From: Verrucomicrobiota bacterium | GTDB taxonomy: Bacteria > Verrucomicrobiota > Verrucomicrobiia > Methylacidiphilales > Verrucolacustridaceae | Direction: 5' to 3' | Assembly: GCA_016876055.1 (NCBI GenBank) | Contig: VHDM01000050.1 | Span: forward strand, 1 to 7,951 | Length of the DNA stretch: 7,951 bases | Part shown: piece after piece, positions 1 through 4,840 of the stretch | How positions within the stretch are numbered: position 1 is the first letter of the stretch | Layout: the number at the start of each line of letters is the position of its first letter | The notes under the pieces: model-generated | Database searches by the model: none | Told to the model about the DNA's origin: nothing | The model's input: the letters and a program-made list of their open reading frames with translations, nothing else | Made by a program: the position numbers and the translations under genes

Positions 1-164
1 GCTAACAGCCTCCCGATCAAAGTGGACTTGCCATGATCGACATGACCGACCACCACGACTCGGGTGCGGGGTTCTCCAGCAAGATCAGCGAAATCGTCGG
101 CCATCCGTTTCGGGAAGAAAGTGGGTGCAAAACCGGGTGCCACTGCCGGTGGCGGGGGAGGCAT
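1..164 (-). CDS. cysN: Sulfate adenylyltransferase GTPase subunit CysN, N-terminal fragment (continues past the left edge)
   Basis: GTPase subunit that drives ATP sulfurylase (sulfate + ATP to APS + PPi) together with CysD in the cytoplasm. Only the N-terminus is present. On the minus strand it reads RTRVVVVGHVDHGKSTLIGR, a translational-GTPase P-loop (G1 motif GHVDHGKST) followed by the IGRLL typical of CysN. E. coli CysN has GSVDDGKST at this spot; GHVDHGKST is the elongation-factor-like version, which I recall from CysN-type proteins of other phyla. Identity as CysN rests on this motif plus its position directly after cysD. The start is uncertain. ATG at 164 gives a proline-rich leader (MPPPPPAVAPG). 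An in-frame GTG at 179 overlaps the cysD stop as GTGA. ATG at 104 (MADDFADLAGEP) gives a more usual distance to the P-loop. None has a strong Shine-Dalgarno. Whether a CysC (APS kinase) domain is fused at the C-terminus cannot be seen. Confidence 0.85.
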   Translation of the reverse strand, partial: MPPPPPAVAPGFAPTFFPKRMADDFADLAGEPRTRVVVVGHVDHGKSTLIGRLL

Positions 165-175
165 GGGGGTGGGGC

Positions 176-979
176 TCACAGGAAGCCCTTGGCACGCAGC
201 TTTTGCATGGCGTTCCGCTCGTGATGGTCTTGGGCCCGCCCGGCCCGCTCCGCCGTTTTGGTCAAGCGCAGTTCTTCAATGATTCCCTCCAAGGTATCGA
301 CCTGGCTCTCCACCGATTGAGTGATCGGCCAGCAGCCGAGCGACCGGTAGCGTCGCCCGTCTTTTGCAAAATACATCTTGGGAACCGGAATCCCCTCGCG
401 CCGGACATATTCCCAGACATCCAATTCTGTCCAGTCGAGCAGTGGTTGAACCCGGACATGCTCTCCCGGACGAACCGCCGTTGTGAACTGACCCCAGAAT
501 TCCGGCGGTTGGTCCCGGTATTCCCATTCATTATCCGCCGTGCGGGGCGAGAAATAGCGCTCCTTGGCGCGGGTGGAGTCCTCGTCCCGGCGAATCCCGG
601 TTACGAGGGCGTCCCACTTGTACTTGGCTAAAGCCTGTTGCAGGGCGACGGACTTCAACTCGTGCGTCACGGTAACCGGGTCATGCGTTTCATAACCCAC
701 CCCACGCTTTCGGGCCTCCTCATTGACGATTACGATCAACTCGATGTCGTAGTATTTCCGGGCCCACTCCCGGAAGGCCAGCATTTCCGGAAATTCGTAG
801 GTGGTATCAATATGAACGAGCGGAAAAGGGATCTTTCCGGCAAAGGCCTTCTTGGCCAACCAAATCAAGGTATTGGAATCTTTACCCATCGACCAGGGCA
901 TAGCTATATTTTTAAAGTTCGCGAATGCCTCGCGAAAAATATAAATTGACTGATCTTCAAGGCTTTGCAAATACGACAT
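176..979 (-). CDS. cysD: Sulfate adenylyltransferase subunit 2 (ATP sulfurylase small subunit)
   Basis: Catalytic ATP-pyrophosphatase subunit of the CysDN ATP sulfurylase, activating sulfate to APS in cytoplasmic sulfate assimilation. The 267-residue protein follows E. coli CysD along its length: the opening LxxLExxSIxIxREA pattern, the PP-loop WSMGKDS (residues 29-35), PFPLVHIDTTYEFPEM (51-66), the RRDED..RAKER block (130-141), the R-V-x-PLxxWTExDVWEY region (176-191), and RYRSLGCWPIT..VES (210-224) that marks CysD among PAPS-reductase-like proteins. It is about 35 residues shorter than E. coli CysD (302) because the segment before RYRSLGCWP lacks the long insert. Start ATG at 979 gives the expected N-terminus; no clear Shine-Dalgarno precedes it, and a TATAAA 12-17 nt upstream suggests a very short leader. 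cysN follows immediately, so the two are an operon. The first 25 codons are notably AT-rich compared with the rest. Confidence 0.96.
   Translation of the reverse strand: MSYLQSLEDQSIYIFREAFANFKNIAMPWSMGKDSNTLIWLAKKAFAGKIPFPLVHIDTTYEFPEMLAFREWARKYYDIELIVIVNEEARKRGVGYETHDPVTVTHELKSVALQQALAKYKWDALVTGIRRDEDSTRAKERYFSPRTADNEWEYRDQPPEFWGQFTTAVRPGEHVRVQPLLDWTELDVWEYVRREGIPVPKMYFAKDGRRYRSLGCWPITQSVESQVDTLEGIIEELRLTKTAERAGRAQDHHERNAMQKLRAKGFL
918..936. repeat. Hyphenated palindrome inside the 5' end of cysD
   Basis: TTCGCGA and TCGCGAA are perfect 7-bp inverted arms separated by ATGCC. The element lies 43-61 nt downstream of the cysD ATG in an otherwise AT-rich stretch. In the cysD transcript it would form a short GC-rich hairpin followed by CUUUAAAAAU. 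It codes for part of F-R-E-A-F-A-N, a segment similar to other CysD N-termini, so it may be chance. An operator or early pause/attenuation site is possible but unproven. Confidence 0.4.
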
Positions 980-1019
980 AAAAGATAGACTTTATAGGTT
1001 TTGCGGCTACTTTACAAGG
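978..1019. promoter_or_regulatory. Divergent cysD/cysH control region
   Basis: The 40-bp gap between the start codons of cysD and cysH must hold or overlap signals for both. For cysD (minus strand) I can read TATAAA at 996-991 and TTGTAA at 1017-1012, spaced 15 bp, a weak sigma70-like pair that would put the transcript start only a few bases before the ATG. An imperfect palindrome, ATAAAAG-ATAGA-CTTTAT at 978-995, overlaps this -10 and the cysD start and could be a repressor or activator site. No convincing -35/-10 pair is visible for cysH. The promoter call is an inference; the palindrome is directly visible. Confidence 0.4.
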
Positions 1020-1742
1020 ATGATTCCTAAGACTTTCAACCCAAGGAAGGTGAGGCCTAGGCCCAAAACCCCAGAAGGACTTGATTCAGAGGGCCTTGAT
1101 CCAGCGGGGAGAATCCAATGGGCGCGAAAAAACTTTCCAAACCGGGCGGTGGCCACCACTTCTTTTGGGGCCCAATCCGCAGCGTTTCTCCATCTGATCG
1201 CAAAGCAATGGCCTGAATTGCCGGTGGTTTTCATTGATACCGGATATCATTTTCCGGAGACCCTCGCGTTCGGTCAGCAACTTGCTCAACGCCTTCACCT
1301 CAATGTGAAGATCTATCGCCCTTTGTTGACCCCAAGGGAAATTGAGTCCCGCCACGGAAAACTTTGGGAACAGGGGCCCGCTGGCCTGGACACCTTTCAC
1401 GAAATCATTCGGGTAGAGCCGATGCGGCAGGCCTTTCGGGAACTTCAACCCGAGCTGTGGGTAGCTGGTTTGCGCCGATCAGGATCGGACCATCGCCAAA
1501 GGCAAAAGGTTCTCAGCCGGCAGGATTCCCGCTGGAAACTGCTACCTGTCCTGGAATGGACGGATCGGGATGTTGGGGACTACCTTAAGACACACCTCCT
1601 CCCCTACCACCCTCTTTGGGAAAAGGGATATGTGTCGATTGGCGACCGGGTCACCACCAAGCGTCTGGATGAGGTCTCCGATCCCAAGGAGTTGCGCCAC
1701 TTTGGTTGGAAGCGGGAATGCGGTCTGCACGAGCGGGTTTAG
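1020..1742 (+). CDS. cysH: Phosphoadenosine phosphosulfate (PAPS) reductase, thioredoxin-dependent type
   Basis: Reduces PAPS to sulfite and PAP in the cytoplasm using thioredoxin or glutaredoxin, the step after sulfate activation by CysDN. The 240-residue protein is close in length and order to E. coli CysH (244): TTSFGAQ (47-53) is the substrate-binding PP-loop, VVFIDTGYHFPET (69-81), GKLWEQG (113-119), VEPM (132-135), WVAGLRRSGS (147-156), VLEWTDRDVGDYL (177-189), YHPLWEKGYVSIGD (196-209) and the C-terminal KRECGLH (231-237) with the catalytic cysteine C234. That is the only cysteine in the protein, so the CC...CxxC set that holds the [4Fe-4S] cluster of APS reductases is absent. This points to PAPS rather than APS as substrate. 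ATG at 1020 is directly preceded by AAGG, too close for a normal ribosome binding site; the frame stays open upstream but offers no ATG. The divergent cysDN genes support the role. Confidence 0.95.
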   Translation: MIPKTFNPRKVRPRPKTPEGLDSEGLDPAGRIQWARKNFPNRAVATTSFGAQSAAFLHLIAKQWPELPVVFIDTGYHFPETLAFGQQLAQRLHLNVKIYRPLLTPREIESRHGKLWEQGPAGLDTFHEIIRVEPMRQAFRELQPELWVAGLRRSGSDHRQRQKVLSRQDSRWKLLPVLEWTDRDVGDYLKTHLLPYHPLWEKGYVSIGDRVTTKRLDEVSDPKELRHFGWKRECGLHERV

Positions 1743-1763
1743 CGGTCAGCCTTTTGCTTTTTG

Positions 1764-1780
1764 GAAGAGGTTCACTCTTC
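1764..1780. repeat. Small hairpin in the infA upstream region
   Basis: GAAGAG and CTCTTC are perfect 6-bp inverted arms around the loop GTTCA. No T-tract follows on the plus strand (ATGGGTGC), and A-rich sequence follows on the minus strand, so it does not read as an intrinsic terminator in either direction. It lies inside the loop of the larger 1741-1847 inverted repeat, so the two together could form a branched structure. Confidence 0.4.
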
Positions 1781-1806
1781 ATGGGTGCGTTCATGTTCAT
1801 GATAAA
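1778..1806 (+). promoter_or_regulatory. Possible infA promoter
   Basis: TTCATG (1778-1783) and GATAAA (1801-1806) are separated by 17 bp and match the -35 and -10 consensus at three and four of six positions. Transcription would begin around 1813, leaving a leader of about 35 nt before the infA ATG, long enough to contain the GGAG at 1826-1829 but not the left arm of the 1741-1847 repeat. TTCATG occurs three times here (1778, 1790, 1796). Weak, position-based evidence only. Confidence 0.3.
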
Positions 1807-1848
1807 TTGATTCACCCCTTTCTCTGGAGTTGATAGGCTGACCCGCTT

Positions 1849-2106
1849 ATGGCAGGCGAAGTTGTCGAAGTTGAAGGAGCGGTAAAAGCCGTGCTGAAAG
1901 GCACCCTTTTTCGGGTGGAACTCGTCAACGGCCATACCGTCCTGGCCCACATTTCGGGCAAGATGCGGAAAAACTTCATCCGCTTAAACATCGGCGACAA
2001 GGTAAAGATGGAAATGTCCCCCTACGACCTGAGCAAAGGTCGGATCACCTACCGCATTCCCCCTCCCTCGCCCGACGGCACTCCCGCCGCCCCTGTCCCA
2101 GTCTAG
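1849..2106 (+). CDS. infA: Translation initiation factor IF-1
   Basis: IF-1 binds the ribosomal A site on the 30S subunit and assists IF-2 and IF-3 in start-codon selection. The protein is a single S1/OB-fold domain: VEGAVKAVLKGTLFRVELVNG (about 8-28), then HTVLAHISGKMRKNFIRLNIGDKV (29-52), VEMSPYDLSKGRI-like ending (54-67, here MEMSPYDLSKGRITYRI). These match E. coli IF-1 strongly. It is 85 residues rather than the usual 71-72; the extra is a C-terminal proline/alanine tail, PPPSPDGTPAAPVPV, after the normal end. The start gives the common MAGEVVEVEG opening. The nearest purine-rich Shine-Dalgarno candidate, GGAG at 1826-1829, is 19 nt from the ATG, too far for normal use, so initiation may rely on structure. 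It stands alone between cysH and a convergent operon, and its TAG stop overlaps that operon's last stop codon. Confidence 0.97.
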   Translation: MAGEVVEVEGAVKAVLKGTLFRVELVNGHTVLAHISGKMRKNFIRLNIGDKVKMEMSPYDLSKGRITYRIPPPSPDGTPAAPVPV

Positions 2107-3596
2107 TTCTGTTGGCTGACCGCGGCCGCGTAAGCCTCCCAGGGAATGTCCCCGGCTTCATCCCGAGGATTTCGCGCCAGTTCAGCCGAGGCGAAATCGA
2201 CACCAAAAATGCCGAACCGAGGCGCATACGTCCCCCACTCATAGTTATCGGTCAACGACCAGTGAAAATACCCTGCCAGCGGTAATCCCTCCTTCCGTAA
2301 TCGTTGCACCTCTCCGACATGTTGCCGGATGAAGTAGCTGCGGCTCTGCCGGTCTCCCCGCAGTTCACAATCCTGGCTCTCTTTGGTGCAACGCCGTTCG
2401 GCCATGCCGTTTTCGGCAATGACGATAGGTAGCTCGGGATAGTCGGCCGCATACCGCTCGACGAAAAAACGCAGCCCGCGGGGCAAGGCGTGCCAATCCC
2501 ACCATTTAGTCGCGAGTCCTTGGGTAAACCACTCACGCAAACCGAATCGCCCCAAGCGAATTTCGCCAAGGGTTGGTAGCCGCACGGCGTTCCCAACAAA
2601 AGGGTCGTAATAATCAAAAGAAATGAAATCAAGGTTTCCCTCCCGCGGCCTTTCCCGAATCCGCTGCACCAATTTGGAAAAGGTCGCCTCCCGGAGAAAT
2701 CGATGGCTCAGAGCATTCTGAACTTGTTTGACCAGTTCCCCCACCGCCTCAGCAAAAACACTATGGTGGGGAAAATCCATCGAGCGGTAGGCCCGTGTAA
2801 ACTCCCGGGATCGATCGTTTAAGAACCCCAGGATGGACTCTTGGCCTTGCGTCTGGCGGGCGGCTTCCAGTAGGTCAAAAAGCATCTTGTCCATCCAATA
2901 CAGGTCGCTGGCAAAAGTATTAAAAGAAAGGTGAGGCCGTCCCCACGCCGCGTGCTTCGCATAAAGTGCCTGGACCTGCCGGCGAACCACCACGTGTGCA
3001 TCCAGCATCGTCTGGAGGGCACATAAGGCCGCTGCCCACCAAGCCCTTCTTCCTGCCGGGAATGCCCCTAAGTTGTAGGTGGAAGAGGCCAACATGTTGG
3101 GCTCATTAATGGTGAGGAACCAGCGCGGTGGAGCCGCCCCTTTTTCCTCCAAGCGCCGATTCAGGCATGTGAGCATCTTGACGACGTACTCAGCAAAAAC
3201 CTCGGGGGTCCCCTCCTCCAACCAGGGATCCAGTCCCAGCCAGCGCGGAGTCGTAAAGTGCTGGAGTGTGATCAGCGGCTCCAAATTTCTCCGCCGCAAA
3301 CTGCTCACCATTTCCGCATAGCGATCCAAAACGGCGGGGACCAACTCCTGGCGGGGACCTTCGGGCTGCAGGCGAGCCCACTCAATGCCCAGCCGGTAGG
3401 AGGTCATCCCCATCATCTCCGCCCGGTCAAAATCCTCCTCAAATCGATTCCAAAAATCCACCGCTTGGCCGGACCGCTCTACCCTTCCGGAAACTTCCCA
3501 ATCGTACCAGTTGTTGCGGGGTTGGCCCTCGCCGTTGTATCCACCCTCGTGCTGAAAGGGGCTGGTCGCCACGCCCCACAGAAAACCGTCCTTCAC
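2103..3596 (-). CDS. Glycoside hydrolase family 1 beta-glycosidase-like protein
   Basis: Retaining GH1 (beta/alpha)8-barrel enzyme, expected to cleave or transfer a beta-linked sugar. From GTG at 3596 it is 497 residues. Visible motifs are F-L-W-G-V-A-T-S-P-F-Q-H-E-G (5-18, glycone-binding Q15), YRLGIEWARLQPEG (67-80), LQHFTTPRW (111-119, H113), the acid/base Glu165 in TINEPN (162-167), the nucleophile Glu395 in IAENGM (393-398), and the aglycone-side block HWSLTDNYEW (445-454). Glu453 sits where 6-phospho-beta-glycosidases carry serine, so a non-phosphorylated substrate is expected. The usual GINYY strand reads SFDYY (326-330), with Asp328 replacing a conserved Asn. The NEP-to-DYY section (about 168-320) looks longer than in typical members. 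No signal peptide, so cytoplasmic. The GTG start overlaps the upstream glycosyltransferase stop as GTGA, implying translational coupling; the open frame continues to 3806 but that part is a shadow of the upstream gene. Substrate unknown; glycolipid is a hypothesis from context. Confidence 0.93.
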   Translation of the reverse strand: MKDGFLWGVATSPFQHEGGYNGEGQPRNNWYDWEVSGRVERSGQAVDFWNRFEEDFDRAEMMGMTSYRLGIEWARLQPEGPRQELVPAVLDRYAEMVSSLRRRNLEPLITLQHFTTPRWLGLDPWLEEGTPEVFAEYVVKMLTCLNRRLEEKGAAPPRWFLTINEPNMLASSTYNLGAFPAGRRAWWAAALCALQTMLDAHVVVRRQVQALYAKHAAWGRPHLSFNTFASDLYWMDKMLFDLLEAARQTQGQESILGFLNDRSREFTRAYRSMDFPHHSVFAEAVGELVKQVQNALSHRFLREATFSKLVQRIRERPREGNLDFISFDYYDPFVGNAVRLPTLGEIRLGRFGLREWFTQGLATKWWDWHALPRGLRFFVERYAADYPELPIVIAENGMAERRCTKESQDCELRGDRQSRSYFIRQHVGEVQRLRKEGLPLAGYFHWSLTDNYEWGTYAPRFGIFGVDFASAELARNPRDEAGDIPWEAYAAAVSQQN

Positions 3597-4792
3597 CGCT
3601 TGCGAACGCTTTCTGCCATCTCCTCCTGCTGGTCTTGACCAACGCGGATCGGCTCCTGCTCTGGATCGTCCAGGAGCGTCTGGACGATCGTCTCCGCAGC
3701 ATCCGGTCTTCCTAAACGCCGGGCCGCCGCCTGCATGGCTTGGAGACGTTCGGCCTCCCCTAATAAGCGGTTGACCTTGTACCCTAAAATAGAGATTTCG
3801 TTGCACTTGATGGCCACCCCTTTTTCCAAGAGTTGGTCACTGTTTCTTTCCTCCTGCCCGGGGATAGGATCATAAATCGCCATCGGCAATCCCGAGGCCA
3901 TCGCTTCAGCCGAAGTCATTCCCCCGGGTTTGCTGACCAAGAGATCGGCTGCCCCCATCCAGTTCGGCATATCGTCCACATAACTCAGGACCCGGAATTC
4001 AGCGTGCCCGCCCTGGCCTCGACGCAACTCGGCTTCCACCCGCCTTTTGGCTTCGGGGTTCTTGCCGCAAATTACCACTACCTGGCTGCGGTGGGTTAAA
4101 TTCCGAAGAGATTTTACGACTTGCTCCGCCGGATTGACCCCCAGCGCACCCGCCGAGACCAGAATGACTGGTTGGTCGGGCTGGAGTTGCAACTGCTTTC
4201 GCAGGGCTGCCTTATCTGTGTTCTGGGCGAAAGCGGGATCTACCGGAATACCACTCACCGTGATCCGTTCGGGTGGCAGACCCAACGCGCTTAAATATGC
4301 TTTCGTTTCATCGAGAGCCACGAAGTAGCGGTGGAAGGCCCGCGATAACCACATGGCGTGGAAGTCATAATCCGTGACCACAATGGAAAGCTTGGCCCGA
4401 ATCTTTTGCCGTGAAATTAGATGGGAAATAATTTCGGCCGGCATGAAATGGGTGCAAATCGTGATGTCAGGCTGCAGGTCGGATAATAATCGGATCAGGG
4501 GACGCGTATTCAGACGATCAAGTAACAGCCGCATCCGGTCGGTCTTCCACGGTTCATCGCTTTTTTCATACCACCAGCCAAGGAGGGTTGGTGCGTCTTC
4601 CACCAACCTGATGTACAACTTGGAATAAAAGTCCCGAAATAGTTTATTGGTGAAGGCCAACGCATCCACATGGGCCACTTGGTCCACGCCGGGATTGTTT
4701 CGGCAAACCTTTTCGAGGGCTGAGGCGGCCCGCAAATGCCCCGTTCCTGCGCTGGTCGAAAGAATGAGGACTTTATGGTGGGCCTTGGCCAT
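3593..4792 (-). CDS. GT28-type glycosyltransferase, MGDG / diacylglycerol glucosyltransferase-like
   Basis: Resembles the monogalactosyldiacylglycerol synthase / UgtP group (GT-B fold, family GT28), which moves a sugar from a UDP-sugar to diacylglycerol at the inner face of the membrane. The 399 residues show the N-terminal acceptor domain opening VLILSTSAGTGHLRAASAL (8-26), the ALAFTNKLFRDFYSKLY segment (44-60), LGWWYEKSD (71-79), a THFMPAE loop (114-120) and VVTDYDFH (138-145). The C-terminal nucleotide-sugar domain has ILVSAGALGVNPAEQVV (210-226), LLVSKPGGMTSAEAMASGLP (284-303) and PIPGQEERN (309-317), the diagnostic donor-binding block. There are no membrane spans; the family is peripheral. 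A charged tail (about 376-399, DDPEQEPIRVGQDQQEEM) extends past the fold. ATG at 4792 lies 48 bp after mutS with no obvious terminator between, so it is probably co-transcribed. A GH1 gene is coupled downstream. Acceptor and sugar cannot be read from sequence. Confidence 0.9.
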   Translation of the reverse strand: MAKAHHKVLILSTSAGTGHLRAASALEKVCRNNPGVDQVAHVDALAFTNKLFRDFYSKLYIRLVEDAPTLLGWWYEKSDEPWKTDRMRLLLDRLNTRPLIRLLSDLQPDITICTHFMPAEIISHLISRQKIRAKLSIVVTDYDFHAMWLSRAFHRYFVALDETKAYLSALGLPPERITVSGIPVDPAFAQNTDKAALRKQLQLQPDQPVILVSAGALGVNPAEQVVKSLRNLTHRSQVVVICGKNPEAKRRVEAELRRGQGGHAEFRVLSYVDDMPNWMGAADLLVSKPGGMTSAEAMASGLPMAIYDPIPGQEERNSDQLLEKGVAIKCNEISILGYKVNRLLGEAERLQAMQAAARRLGRPDAAETIVQTLLDDPEQEPIRVGQDQQEEMAESVRKR

Positions 4793-4840
4793 GTCGCATC
4801 TTACCCGGCCTATGAAACTGCAAAACTCCGAAAAGCCCTC

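Larger units (their letters stand above)
1741..1847. repeat. Long-range inverted repeat bounding the cysH-infA gap
   Basis: AGCGGTCAGCCT (1741-1752) is mirrored by AGGCTGACCCGCT (1835-1847), whose reverse complement is AGCGGGTCAGCCT. The arms pair over 12 bp with a single bulged base. The left arm begins on the cysH stop codon and the right arm ends one base before the infA ATG. About 82 nt lie between them. If one RNA covers both arms, the stem would hide the infA initiation region. Regulatory meaning is inference. Confidence 0.5.

Noticed and set aside
125..631. 168-codon plus-strand open frame
   Set aside because: Antisense to cysD, whose motifs are unmistakable.
1054..1063. GGCCTAGGCC palindrome near the start of cysH
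   Set aside because: It is inside the coding sequence, short, and has no partner copy in the window.
1764..1780. GAAGAG/CTCTTC hairpin as the cysH terminator
   Set aside because: No T-tract follows on the plus strand; the T-rich sequence lies before the hairpin, not after it.
2121..2130. CGCGGCCGCG perfect palindrome as a bidirectional terminator for infA and the GH1 operon
   Set aside because: It lacks a T-tract on either side and encodes an Ala-Ala-Ala run near the GH1 C-terminus, which explains it.
3597..3806. N-terminal extension of the GH1 frame from ATG at 3806
   Set aside because: It lies entirely inside the upstream glycosyltransferase gene in another frame and gives an arginine/glycine-rich, unstructured sequence. 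The GH1 fold begins right after GTG 3596, which overlaps the upstream stop.
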